Assembly (NCBI GenBank): GCA_900468535.1
Contig: UBTY01000055.1
Location: 1 to 33,151 of the forward strand
Length of the DNA: 33,151 bases
Direction: 5' to 3'
DNA from: Hyphomicrobiales bacterium
GTDB taxonomy: Bacteria > Pseudomonadota > Alphaproteobacteria > Rhizobiales > Rhizobiaceae
The notes beneath the pieces are model-generated. The model ran no database searches, was not told the origin of the DNA, and saw only the letters and a list, made by a program, of their open reading frames with translations. Positions 8,058-16,202 of the stretch are shown piece after piece (within the stretch, counting starts at the first letter, position 1; each line of letters opens with the position of its first letter). The position numbers were made by a program, and so were the translations under genes.

Positions 8058-9761
8058 TCAGAACGTCTGGCCGGCGGCCGCCACCAGGTGCTCGATGACA
8101 GGGCCAAGCGCCAGCGACGGGAAGAAGGTCAGTCCACCGACGATTACGATCGTACCGGTGAGCAGGCCAACGAACAGCGGGCCGTCGGTCGGGAACGTGC
8201 CCGACGATGCGGGGACGGTCTTCTTGGCGACGAGCGAGCCGGCGATTGCAAGCGCGGGAATGATCACGAGGAAGCGGCCAACGAGCATGCCGATGCCGAG
8301 GGTGATGTTGTACCAGGGCGTGTTGCCGGTCAGTCCGCCGAAAGCCGAACCGTTATTGGCGACAGCCGAGGTGTAGGCATAAAGGATCTCCGAGAAACCA
8401 TGCGGCCCGGCTGTTCCGACTGACGCAACGGCAGAAGGAAGAACAGAGGCGATCGCAGTGAAGACCAGCATTGCAAGCGGCAGGCAGAGAATGGCGAGCA
8501 CGGCCATCTTCATTTCCTTCGCCTCGATCTTCTTGCCGAGATACTCGGGCGTGCGACCGACCATTAGGCCTGCCACGAAGATCGCGATGATGACGAACAG
8601 CAGGATGCCGTAGAAGCCCGCACCGACGCCGCCGACGATGACCTCGCCAAGCTGCATGTTGATGAGCGGAACAAGACCGCCGAGCGCCGTGAAGCTGCCA
8701 TGCATGGCGTTGACTGCGCCGCAGGACGCCGCCGTCGTGATGACGGCGAACAGCGACGACATTGCCACGCCGAAGCGCACTTCCTTGCCTTCCATGTTGC
8801 CGCCGCCAAGACCGAAGGCATGCATCAAGGGATTGCCCGCAGCTTCCGCCCAGTAGGTGACGGCCACGCCGATCAGGAAAAGCACGAACATGCTGGCAAG
8901 AATTGCCCAACCCTGGCGCTGGTTACCGACCATCCGGCCGAACACGTTCGTCAGCGCAGCGCCGATCGCAAAGATCGATACCATCTGTATGAGGTTCGAG
9001 ATTGCATCCGGGTTTTCGAACGGGCGTGCAGAATTGACGTTGAAGAAGCCGCCGCCATTTGTGCCGAGCATCTTGATCGCCAGCTGCGAAGCGACAGGAC
9101 CGAGAGCGATCGTCTGCTTGGCGCCTTCCAGCGTCGTTGCCTCGACATAGGGGCCGAGCGTCTGCGGCACGCCGAGGTAGACAAAGACCAGGGTGAGAAC
9201 GATGCAGAGCGGGAGCAAGACATAGAGGGTTGCCCGCACCATATCGACCCAGAAATTGCCGACAGCCTTGCCGGAAGCCCGGGAGAACGCGCGTATGAAC
9301 GCCAGCGCGATGGCAATGCCGGTCGCCGCGGACACGAAGTTCTGCACCGTCAGACCCGCCATCTGGGTCAGGTAGGACATGGTGCTTTCGCCGCCGTAGT
9401 TCTGCCAGTTGGTGTTGGTCACGAAGCTGACGGCGGTGTTGAAGGAAAGCTCAGGCCCCACCGCGCTCATGCCGGCGGGATTATAGGGAAGCACGGCCTG
9501 GAAGCGCATGAGCGCGTAGAGAACGAACACGCCGAGGAGATTGAACATCAGCATGGCGATAGCATAGGAGGTCCAATGCTGCTCTTCGCGCTCGCTGGTG
9601 CCCGCCGCGGCATAGAGTACGCGCTCTACCGGTGCGAGAACGGGAGACAAGAAGGTGCGTTCGCCACTGAAGACGCGCGTCATGTAGCTGCCGAGCGGCT
9701 TGATGAGCGCAAGAACGATCCCGCAGAAAAGCAGGATCTGAAGCCATCCGTTGAGGGTCAT
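8058..9761 (-). CDS. kdpA: KdpA, K+-binding and translocating subunit
   Basis: This 567-residue channel-like subunit of the KdpFABC pump belongs to the K+ transporter superfamily. About ten hydrophobic segments and the filter-type loops are seen, including GTNGGGFFNVNSA and NNGSAFGGL, plus the N-terminal motif LNGWLQ. ATG 9761 is chosen because family members begin at this MTLNGW-like position; a TTG at 9776 would add five residues. No strong Shine-Dalgarno sequence is visible. It starts 31 bp after kdpF, so translation may depend on coupling to upstream genes. Confidence 0.97.
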   Translation of the reverse strand: MTLNGWLQILLFCGIVLALIKPLGSYMTRVFSGERTFLSPVLAPVERVLYAAAGTSEREEQHWTSYAIAMLMFNLLGVFVLYALMRFQAVLPYNPAGMSAVGPELSFNTAVSFVTNTNWQNYGGESTMSYLTQMAGLTVQNFVSAATGIAIALAFIRAFSRASGKAVGNFWVDMVRATLYVLLPLCIVLTLVFVYLGVPQTLGPYVEATTLEGAKQTIALGPVASQLAIKMLGTNGGGFFNVNSARPFENPDAISNLIQMVSIFAIGAALTNVFGRMVGNQRQGWAILASMFVLFLIGVAVTYWAEAAGNPLMHAFGLGGGNMEGKEVRFGVAMSSLFAVITTAASCGAVNAMHGSFTALGGLVPLINMQLGEVIVGGVGAGFYGILLFVIIAIFVAGLMVGRTPEYLGKKIEAKEMKMAVLAILCLPLAMLVFTAIASVLPSAVASVGTAGPHGFSEILYAYTSAVANNGSAFGGLTGNTPWYNITLGIGMLVGRFLVIIPALAIAGSLVAKKTVPASSGTFPTDGPLFVGLLTGTIVIVGGLTFFPSLALGPVIEHLVAAAGQTF

Positions 9762-9792
9762 GGTGGTTGCTTTCAATACCCGGGCTTGAAGA

Positions 9793-9882
9793 TCAGAAGC
9801 GCTCGGGGCGAATGAGGGCGTAGGTAAGGTAAACCGCTAGGAACAGCGTTACCGCGCCGCTGAGAACGTAATCGAAGGTCAT
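9793..9882 (-). CDS. kdpF: KdpF, small lipid-like subunit of the Kdp pump
   Basis: This ORF of 29 codons (MTFDYVLSGAVTL...RPERF) is a single transmembrane helix with the typical KdpF layout: a short polar start, a hydrophobic helix with YLTYAL, and the C-terminal RPERF motif seen in many KdpF proteins. GGAGTAAG lies before the ATG. It lies directly upstream of kdpA, the canonical kdpF position. KdpF stabilises the KdpABC complex in E. coli. Confidence 0.92.
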   Translation of the reverse strand: MTFDYVLSGAVTLFLAVYLTYALIRPERF

Positions 9883-9897
9883 GGGTCTTACTCCGGC

Positions 9898-9981
9898 TTA
9901 GAGCCCGTCGCAGGCTTTTGTGTAAGCGATGCAGAGCGCGAAGAAGACGATCGTGAAACCGAGTAGAACGATGTCGATCAT
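9898..9981 (-). CDS. 27-residue membrane microprotein upstream of kdpF
   Basis: An ORF of 27 codons (MIDIVLLGFT...YTKACDGL) ends 15 bp before kdpF. It is one hydrophobic helix (about residues 3-20) with a short C-terminal tail containing TKACD. AAGGAG stands nine nt before the chosen ATG at 9981; an ATG six nt earlier is in another frame. From memory, similar tiny ORFs ending in a Cys-Asp motif precede kdpF in other proteobacteria, but no function is known to me. It is the first gene of the operon, so it is likely co-expressed with the pump. It could be an accessory subunit or a leader peptide. Confidence 0.65.
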   Translation of the reverse strand: MIDIVLLGFTIVFFALCIAYTKACDGL

Positions 9982-10239
9982 CGATCATCACTCCTTGTGT
10001 GTTGAATGGCAGAACAGCGCAGCGACACATTTGCCCTGCGCGTTCCGGAACTTTGTCGGACGATCGGGAGGATCTTCCGCGTGTTAATATGCGGCCGCAG
10101 CCCATAAAGGTTCGAGACGAGCGACCCGGCGCGGATATAAAAATCTGATAAATGCCCGCGCGGTCTGCGGGTGCCGCGCACGAAAAGGTTGAAAATCCGC
10201 ATCGCCGCGACAAGTCTTCTCAAACAGAAAGGGCAATGG

Positions 10240-11742
10240 ATGCGGCGGGCGTTGGTGAGCCAAGGCGGAGCTGTGATTGCGTTGCTGGCGCTCTATTTCA
10301 CGGTCCAGTTTGTCGTCCGGCTCTCGCTGCCATCCGGATTACGCTTCGATGAATCCCAGCAGGCGTTCTTTTCGCAATGGCTGACGTGGGGCTACGACAG
10401 CCAGCCGCCGCTCTACAACTGGATCCAGGCGATTGCCGTCGCGCTCTTCGGCCTCTCGCTGGCGACGCTCTCGGCAACCAAGAACCTCATGCTCTTCGGC
10501 GTCTATGCAAGTTATTACGCCCTTGCTCGCAGCCTCATGCGCGACAAGGCGCTGGCCGTCGTTGCCGTGTTCTCGCTGTTCACGATGCCGCAGATCGTCT
10601 GGGAAGCGCAGCGTGATCTCACTCACAGTGTCGCTGAAATGATGATGGTTTGCCTGACGTTGCTGTCAGCCGTCTGGACGATCCGCAAGCCGAGCAGCGT
10701 GGCTTACATCCTGACGGGCGTTGCCATCGGCTTGGGGTTGCTGACGAAATACAACTACGCCGTCATCGCCGTCGCGCTCCTCATGGCGGTCGCCGCTCAT
10801 CCGATCGGGCGCAAACGCATTCTGGACTCGCGTATTTTCCTGACCCTTGGCGTAGCCATACTGATATGCCTTCCGCATGCCCTCTGGGTCGTCTCGGATA
10901 TCGACATCGCGACCGGACGCACGCTCGGCATCATGCAGCAGCACGGCAGCGAGAACCGTCTTGCCGCAATTTTGAAGGGACCGCTCGAACTCCTGTGGCT
11001 GATCGTGCTGATATCCGCGCCAACCTGTGCGGTATTGCTCCTGACGGCGCGCCGCCCGCTCCTTGCCAGCTACAAGTCAGACAGCGAGTGGTCGCGTTTC
11101 CTCGGGATCTTCCTGCTCGCATCCTTCGGGCTGCTGCTAATGCTCATCGTCGGCTTTCAGATGACATCGCTGCGCGACCGCTGGTTCCTGCCGTTCCTGT
11201 TTCTCGTGCCGCTGTATATCTGCCTCAAGCTCGAAGCGTCTGGCGTCGACGGCACCCGTGTTGCGACGCGCTTCCTGCCGATTGCAATGACGGTGATGGG
11301 GCTCGTCCCCTGCGCACTTCTCGTCCGGGTCAACCTTCTTTCAGCCCCGCTTCACAGCTACGAGGCCTACAACGTTCCGTATGCCACATTCGTACGCACG
11401 CTTCTCGACAAAGAGAACAAGACCCCGGCGCTGGTGCTGACGGATGACTGGAAGCCTTCGGGTAACCTCAAGCTCCAGCTCCCCCACGTGCCGGTCATGT
11501 CCCTCTATTTCAGCAATCTGCGCGCTGCCTATGACTGGCAGCCGGATAGGCCCGTGCTTCTCGCCTGGGAAGCGGGCACGACCGGTCCTGAATGGACTCC
11601 CGGCTTGAAGGATTGGATCGGCAGTCAACTCGGCCACGCCTACAGCGATGAACCGGTCAAACAGATGGCCATCCCCTACGACCGCGGCGACGGCCGGGAC
11701 AGCTTTCTTTTTAACTACGTCTGGCTGTACCCGCGCCCCTGA
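10240..11742 (+). CDS. GT39-type integral membrane glycosyltransferase (PMT/ArnT-like)
   Basis: This is a polytopic membrane protein of 500 residues with about ten or more hydrophobic segments. The first periplasmic loop carries the acidic motif RFDESQQ (Asp37-Glu38) and then DSQPPLYNW, the pattern of family 39 transferases that use polyprenyl-phosphate sugars (PMT, ArnT and relatives). A soluble C-terminal region (about 370-500) contains short motifs such as LTDDWKPSG. It probably adds a sugar to lipid A, another lipid or a protein at the periplasmic face; acceptor and sugar cannot be told. ATG 10240 is preferred (AAAGGG upstream, normal short N-terminus before helix 1); GTG 10171 would add 23 basic residues. 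It is divergent from the kdp operon and shows no partner genes. Confidence 0.85.
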   Translation: MRRALVSQGGAVIALLALYFTVQFVVRLSLPSGLRFDESQQAFFSQWLTWGYDSQPPLYNWIQAIAVALFGLSLATLSATKNLMLFGVYASYYALARSLMRDKALAVVAVFSLFTMPQIVWEAQRDLTHSVAEMMMVCLTLLSAVWTIRKPSSVAYILTGVAIGLGLLTKYNYAVIAVALLMAVAAHPIGRKRILDSRIFLTLGVAILICLPHALWVVSDIDIATGRTLGIMQQHGSENRLAAILKGPLELLWLIVLISAPTCAVLLLTARRPLLASYKSDSEWSRFLGIFLLASFGLLLMLIVGFQMTSLRDRWFLPFLFLVPLYICLKLEASGVDGTRVATRFLPIAMTVMGLVPCALLVRVNLLSAPLHSYEAYNVPYATFVRTLLDKENKTPALVLTDDWKPSGNLKLQLPHVPVMSLYFSNLRAAYDWQPDRPVLLAWEAGTTGPEWTPGLKDWIGSQLGHAYSDEPVKQMAIPYDRGDGRDSFLFNYVWLYPRP

Positions 11743-11785
11743 TGACGTGATGCGGTAACCAATCCGGCCGCCGTGGCCCGAGAGC

Positions 11786-11815
11786 AAAAAAGAGCCCCGC
11801 TTTGCCAGCGGGGCT
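11786..11815 (-). terminator. Hairpin terminator facing leftward transcripts
   Basis: A perfect 9-bp stem AGCCCCGCT/AGCGGGGCT with a 5-nt loop (11793-11815) carries an A-run on its left side (11786-11791). This gives a U-tract only on the minus strand. It lies 50 bp after the glycosyltransferase stop, where a plus-strand terminator would be expected, but no T-run follows on that strand. It may still act on both transcripts. Confidence 0.6.
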
Positions 11816-11986
11816 AAATCTCAGAAGTGGTGGATCTGATCACCGGCCCTAAAACGCAGAAACGGCAGGAAGGTTCCAACGATCAACTGCCCATACCCTT
11901 GAACCACGCCTTCGCCCCGCGCGCCCGTCTTGCGGAAAGGCGACCGAAGGCCGATCCGTCACAGCTGATATTCGCAGACCGCTAAT

Positions 11987-12355
11987 ATGCCAATGAGGAC
12001 ATCGAGCTCGCGATGTTCTCTCTCCTTCCAACTGGCCCGCTTGAGCGGGTCTTTTCCGTTGATCGCGCGGAAGCGCTGTGCAACGATCCAGCGTTTCCTG
12101 GGCAACTGGCTGGACAACGTGATGAAACGCTTTGTTTGTGCGGTGGGAAAGTTCGGCACGTTTTCCGTGATCGACCTGATGACCGGCCATCCGGCCGATG
12201 CAGGCGCTACCTCGATCTTCCTCACTCGTTTGGAGGCGCTGCGGCTTGCAGGCCGCCTGGAACAGGAACGCGGATTTTCTCGAGATGCGGCGATCCATCA
12301 GGGAATGGCGTCCAAAGACGTCTCAGTAGGTCTTGCCGGGCGAGAATACCGATAA
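11987..12355 (+). CDS. Uncertain ORF, possible gene remnant
   Basis: The open frame has 122 codons. From about residue 35 it looks protein-like (FLGNWLDNVMKRF, then FSVIDLMTGHPADAG and an amphipathic LTRLEALRLAGRLEQ). The first 30 residues do not, so a TTG at 12059 or a lost start is possible. There is no clear Shine-Dalgarno sequence. The opposite strand is also open from GTG 12225 down to 11959 (88 codons, KRWIVAQRFRAING and other plausible segments) and has slightly higher GC at third positions, plus a terminator facing it at 11786-11815. I cannot decide between the strands. No family is recognised. This may be a decayed gene. Confidence 0.3.
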   Translation: MPMRTSSSRCSLSFQLARLSGSFPLIARKRCATIQRFLGNWLDNVMKRFVCAVGKFGTFSVIDLMTGHPADAGATSIFLTRLEALRLAGRLEQERGFSRDAAIHQGMASKDVSVGLAGREYR

Positions 12356-12942
12356 CATCCAGACAGGCCTCGCCAAAGTCGCGCCCGATGCAGCACGATA
12401 GGAATGACACAAATGGCGACGAGCAGAGGCCCGGGGTCGAGACCTCTGCTCCTCGTTAGGCCATGTGAGCAAATCCGCCAATCTGCCCGCGAAGCGACAT
12501 TGTCGGGAACTGCTTAACGGTTTCTTGCCACTGACAATAAGCTTTCAACCGCGATTTTTCGGCATCGGGCTACATGCGTGCATCTGCAAATTGCAGGACA
12601 TCCTGCGGCCAGGCGATTGAAAATGCGGACGCCGCTGAAAGGCAAGGAGACGTCACAAGCTGACGTTGAGAGACCAAAAACGGCTCCCACGGGATGAGCG
12701 GGAATCGCTGCCGTGATTTAGCTGACGTGCTCTTCACTGCCATACTGTGGATGAGCAATCGAGCCCCGCAAAATTTTGATCCCCGGCAGCGATTTGTCCA
12801 GCGACGATGGTGCGGGCAGGCTCGCGCACACTTACCGCTTTGGGGTTACTTCAAACATATAACTGCTGGCGCCTAAACAAATGAAATAAGACTTTACTAA
12901 TGCAGAAAACAACAAAACACGCATCGGCGATCGGACTTACAG
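12356..12942. other. Gene-poor intergenic stretch before the GNAT gene
   Basis: About 590 bp carry no ORF that I would support. The one clear structure is the inverted repeat at 12421-12451. The last 100 bp before 12943 are markedly richer in A and T than the surroundings and probably hold the promoter of the downstream gene, though I cannot point to convincing -35/-10 boxes. Confidence 0.5.
12421..12451. repeat. Inverted repeat, hairpin-forming
   Basis: GAGCAGAGG and CCTCTGCTC form a 9-bp perfect inverted repeat around 13 nt. The pairing continues outward with small bulges (ACG.../...CGT). No T-run follows on either strand, so it is not an obvious terminator. Confidence 0.5.
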
Positions 12943-14094
12943 ATGGATACGCTCAGCACCAGCGAATTCGCCCGATATACTTGCGATATCATCACCGACT
13001 CCGCGAAAATGGCGGAGTTGGAGGCTGACTGGAACGCGCTTTGGCTGAAGGCCAAGGGCTCGTTCTATCAGAGCTTCTCCCTTTGTTATCACAGCTGGAA
13101 GGAGATTGCCGAACCTGCCGGCCGATCGCTTTTCTGCATCGTGATCCGCGACAAAGGGGCGATGGTCCTCGTGTTCCCCATGGTGCGATATCGCAAGGGG
13201 CCGCTCCTGATGATCCGGCCGCTCGGCCCGAACGCAGCCGAAACGACGGATATGCTTGTCGATCCCGACACCGACCGGCAGGCCGTGATAACCAGGGCCT
13301 GGCGAACCATCGAGCGAGGAGCAAAGGCCGACATCATCCATATGCCTTTCATCAAGGTCGGATCGACGCTCGATCAGCTGGTTCAGCGCAGGCGCAGCTT
13401 CGAGCGCGATGCAGAGATCGCTCCCTTTGCCGATCTGCAGGACCAGACGGACTGGGAGACGTACCAGAAGATCATCGGCACGAATGCCAGGCAGCAGCTG
13501 AACCGAAAGCGCAAGCGCCTCTCTGAACTCGGAGAGTTTGCCTTTGTCGAAATCGACCCCGTCGCAAATCCGGAGCGCACCGCGGAACTGCTGGAATGGA
13601 TGTTCGCGCAGAAGCAGATCTGGGCTGAACGGGCCGGAAAAGACTGGAACATGATCAGCTCGCAGGAATATCGAGACTTCCTGTATCGCTGGATCACGGA
13701 CCCAAACAATATCCAGCAGATGCGTATCTACACGATTGAGATCGACAAGATGCCGATCGCGCTGAAACTGGCGGCCTACGGTGTCTCTCACCTGGACCTC
13801 ATCATCGCGGCCTTCCACCCGGATCCGCAATACGCGAAATACTCGCCCGGCTTCGTACTCGATGAGTTCTGGATGAAGATCGTGTTCGAGAAGCGCCTGA
13901 ACGTGGATTTCGGCGCAGGCAGCGAGCCCTACAAGCTGTTCTGGTCACGAAACGTCAAGAACGACCTCGCGAACTACCGCATCCCGGATACGATCGCCGG
14001 AGCGACAGCAACCCATCTGTGGCGCCTGAAACGCCGGGTGGCCGCGCACCTTGCGGAGCGCCGGAAACGCCAGGCCGCGCCGGTGCCGGCCTGA
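12943..14094 (+). CDS. GNAT-fold acyltransferase of the CelD/FemAB-like family
   Basis: This 383-residue soluble protein resembles CelD/BcsL-type proteins (Pfam Acetyltransf_6, two linked GNAT folds). The N-terminal half includes WNALWLKAKGSFYQSF and SWKEIA. The C-terminal half contains RKRKRLSELGE, WMFAQKQIWAERAGKDW, the strand IALKLAAYG and then FHPDPQYAKYSPGFVLDEFW, typical of the acyl-CoA part in this family. Relatives are found with exopolysaccharide or cellulose genes, but no such cluster is present here, so the substrate is unknown. ATG 12943 has no strong Shine-Dalgarno sequence and no in-frame alternative nearby. A G-U-containing 8-bp hairpin without a T-run lies at 14141-14163 after the gene. 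Confidence 0.8.
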   Translation: MDTLSTSEFARYTCDIITDSAKMAELEADWNALWLKAKGSFYQSFSLCYHSWKEIAEPAGRSLFCIVIRDKGAMVLVFPMVRYRKGPLLMIRPLGPNAAETTDMLVDPDTDRQAVITRAWRTIERGAKADIIHMPFIKVGSTLDQLVQRRRSFERDAEIAPFADLQDQTDWETYQKIIGTNARQQLNRKRKRLSELGEFAFVEIDPVANPERTAELLEWMFAQKQIWAERAGKDWNMISSQEYRDFLYRWITDPNNIQQMRIYTIEIDKMPIALKLAAYGVSHLDLIIAAFHPDPQYAKYSPGFVLDEFWMKIVFEKRLNVDFGAGSEPYKLFWSRNVKNDLANYRIPDTIAGATATHLWRLKRRVAAHLAERRKRQAAPVPA

Positions 14095-14252
14095 AGCCGA
14101 ATGTAGACTTGCGATAGGTCCCACAGCGCGCGTGATCGCAGCGTTCCCTCAGAGGGGGAATGCCGGCAAAGGTCCGCGTCGCTTCCGCATAGCCACGCTA
14201 CCTGGAAGCTCACAGTTCAAAGAAAGTGCGGCCCACCAGAATCGCGGAACAA

Positions 14253-14435
14253 TCAGTAACTGCACGTCCAATTGTTGGTCGGCCTAAACCCACCGTCGCA
14301 AGCCGGGTTGTTGGACGTTCGCGGATTGTAATAGTTGTCGGCCGGATTATGTTTTGGGCCGGTCGTGCAGGCTGAAGCGAGTGCAGCCAGGATGATCACC
14401 ATTCCGGCAGCGACGAATGTGTGAATTCTGCCCAT
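14253..14435 (-). CDS. Small lipoprotein (60 residues)
   Basis: The start is ATG 14435, with GAGGA about 7 nt upstream. Residues 1-22 are a lipoprotein signal peptide with the relaxed lipobox ASA before Cys23 (AALASAC). The mature part is about 37 residues, polar and Asn/Pro-rich, with PADNYYNPRTSNNPACDG, two further Cys, and the end NWTCSY. I do not recognise a domain. The frame stays open upstream to 14594, but that extension has no signal-peptide logic. It lies between the GNAT gene and the tRNA, transcribed on its own. Confidence 0.65.
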   Translation of the reverse strand: MGRIHTFVAAGMVIILAALASACTTGPKHNPADNYYNPRTSNNPACDGGFRPTNNWTCSY

Positions 14436-14640
14436 TGGACTTCCTCGCGATGGCTTCATCTTCTGTAGGAAGATGCTGCGCGACCGAGACGGATGCAAGG
14501 GCATGTCCCCGATCGAGTTTGGGACATCGCCCGGCGTTGGTGGTTCGGTTGCGAGAGGAACCCTGTCGGGTGTGCCTATAGCGGGCGTAATCAAGGCTAT
14601 CTATCGAGCCTGATCAACTGGAATTTGTCGGGGATAAAGA

Positions 14641-14717
14641 TGGTAGCGGGGGGCGGAATTGAACCGCCGACCTCAGGGTTATGAATCCTGCGCTCTCACC
14701 AACTGAGCTACCCAGCC
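14641..14717 (-). tRNA. tRNA-Met (CAU), elongator type
   Basis: A 77-nt cloverleaf reads on the minus strand with an encoded CCA end. The parts are the D-arm GCTC/GAGC, anticodon loop TTCATAA (anticodon CAT), a 5-nt variable loop AGGTC, and the T-arm GGCGG/CCGCC with loop TTCAATT. The acceptor GGCTGGG against CCCCGCT gives a G1-U72 wobble and a U4-C69 mismatch. The initiator features (C1 mismatch, three G-C pairs by the anticodon loop) are absent, so it is elongator Met rather than fMet. The CAU anticodon could also belong to a tRNA-Ile2, which TilS modifies, but the body looks like elongator Met. Confidence 0.94.
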
Positions 14718-14826
14718 ACACCACCAACGACGCCGTTTCGAAGTGTCCGGCTCGTCGAATGAGCGGCTTATATGGCGAGCATTGCGGTCATGTCAAGCGC
14801 ATGAATGAGAAAATGCCCGGGAGTTT

Positions 14827-16026
14827 TCAGGCCGCGACAGCACTCGCCAGCAGCGCCTTCAAAGATGCTTCTGCCGCCGGTTCGCGTTCCGAGCGCTCGA
14901 TGAAACCGCCGCCGTAAACGCGGGCGTCGTCGCCCGGCGCCGAGTAGAGCGCGCAGGCCTGTCCCGGTGCGATCCCGGCTTCGCCGACGGAAAGATCGAC
15001 GTAGATACCGCTCGCATCCGCATGCAGCACAGCCGGCGTCGGGGCACGCGTGGAGCGCACCTTGGCGAAGCAGGCAAAGCCTTCGCCTGATGCCGCCTGC
15101 AGCAGCTCTTCATCGCCCAGCCAGTTGACGTCGCGCAGGTAAACGCGATGAGTTTCCAGTGCTTCCTTCGGCCCGACGATCACCCGCCGCGAGCGCGCGT
15201 CGAGATAGACCACGTAGAGCGGTTCGCCGGTCGCGATGCCGATGCCGCGGCGCTGGCCGATCGTGTAGTGCAGGATGCCCTCGTGCTGACCGAGTACGCG
15301 ACCGTCCAGGTGCACGATATCGCCCGATAGCGCTGCGTTCGGCTTCAGCTTGTTGATGACATCGGTGTACTTGCCTTGCGGCACGAAACAGATGTCCTGA
15401 CTGTCCGCCTTCTTGGCGACCACGAGACCCATTTCTTCCGCGAGCTTGCGGGTCTCCGCCTTCGGTAGCCCGCCAAGCGGGAAGCGCAGATAATCGATCT
15501 GCTCCTGGGTCGTGGCAAACAGGAAATAGCTCTGGTCGCGATCGGCATCGGCCGGCCGATAGAGCGCGCGGCGGCCGGGATTGCCCGGGGCCGGATTGGG
15601 GCGCGAACGGATATAGTGCCCCGTCGCCAGCGCATCGGCACCGAGTTCCTTTGCCGTCGCGAGCAGATCGGCGAACTTGACCGTCTGGTTGCAGGACACG
15701 CAGGGGATCGGGGTTTCACCGGCCACGTAGCTTTCCATGAACGGATTGATCACGGTATCGCGGAAGCGCTTTTCGTAATCCAGCACGTAGTGCGGGATCC
15801 CGAGCGTCTCGCAGACCCGCCTGGCGTCGTCGATATCCTGACCCGCGCAACACGAACCGGCGCGATGAACAGCAGCCCCGTGGTCGTAGAGCTGCAGCGT
15901 GATGCCGAGGACGTCATAGCCTTGCTGCTTCAGGATGCCTGCCACGACAGAGCTATCGACGCCGCCGGACATCGCCACGACAACGCGCGTATCTTCCGGC
16001 TTCTTGTCAAAATCCAGTGTGTTCAC
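14827..16026 (-). CDS. mnmA: MnmA, tRNA 2-thiouridylase
   Basis: This 399-residue enzyme transfers sulfur to U34 of tRNA Lys, Glu and Gln (s2U step of mnm5s2U). The PP-loop SGGVDSS lies at 20-26, and the two catalytic cysteines are Cys112 (in SCNQTVKF) and Cys213 (in DSQDICFVPQGKY). The C-terminal beta domain includes GQRRGIGI and ends with YGGGFI. The GTG start at 16026 (VNTLDFDKKPEDTR) is chosen because rhizobial MnmA proteins begin MNxLDFD; an ATG at 16077 would add 17 residues unlike the family. The gene lies close to a tRNA gene, probably by chance. Confidence 0.96.
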   Translation of the reverse strand: MNTLDFDKKPEDTRVVVAMSGGVDSSVVAGILKQQGYDVLGITLQLYDHGAAVHRAGSCCAGQDIDDARRVCETLGIPHYVLDYEKRFRDTVINPFMESYVAGETPIPCVSCNQTVKFADLLATAKELGADALATGHYIRSRPNPAPGNPGRRALYRPADADRDQSYFLFATTQEQIDYLRFPLGGLPKAETRKLAEEMGLVVAKKADSQDICFVPQGKYTDVINKLKPNAALSGDIVHLDGRVLGQHEGILHYTIGQRRGIGIATGEPLYVVYLDARSRRVIVGPKEALETHRVYLRDVNWLGDEELLQAASGEGFACFAKVRSTRAPTPAVLHADASGIYVDLSVGEAGIAPGQACALYSAPGDDARVYGGGFIERSEREPAAEASLKALLASAVAA

Positions 16027-16202
16027 GGGTAGCTGCCAATTCTTAAAGCGGTCTGGGAACCGCCTGCCCTTCGGCACATCGGCGGATCATCATGCCGACC
16101 GGCGGGATCGTCCGCCCGGTCTTTTCGTTGCCGAGGATATAGAAAGGAATGCGCCCCCGCGCAAGAGGCCGGCCTTCGGGCCGTCATCCGCGCGGCGGCC
16201 GC

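Noticed and set aside
10021..10170. Possible KdpE or sigma-factor binding boxes upstream of the kdp operon
   Set aside because: Short GGAAC-like and GATC-rich words occur, but no pair with correct spacing or a convincing dyad was found, so no site is claimed.
12570..12876. Short ORFs on both strands before the GNAT gene
   Set aside because: No ribosome binding sites, odd composition and no recognisable features; treated as intergenic.
14141..14163. Hairpin after the GNAT gene as a terminator
   Set aside because: The 8-bp stem includes a G-U pair and no T-run follows on either strand. It is mentioned with the gene but not called a terminator.
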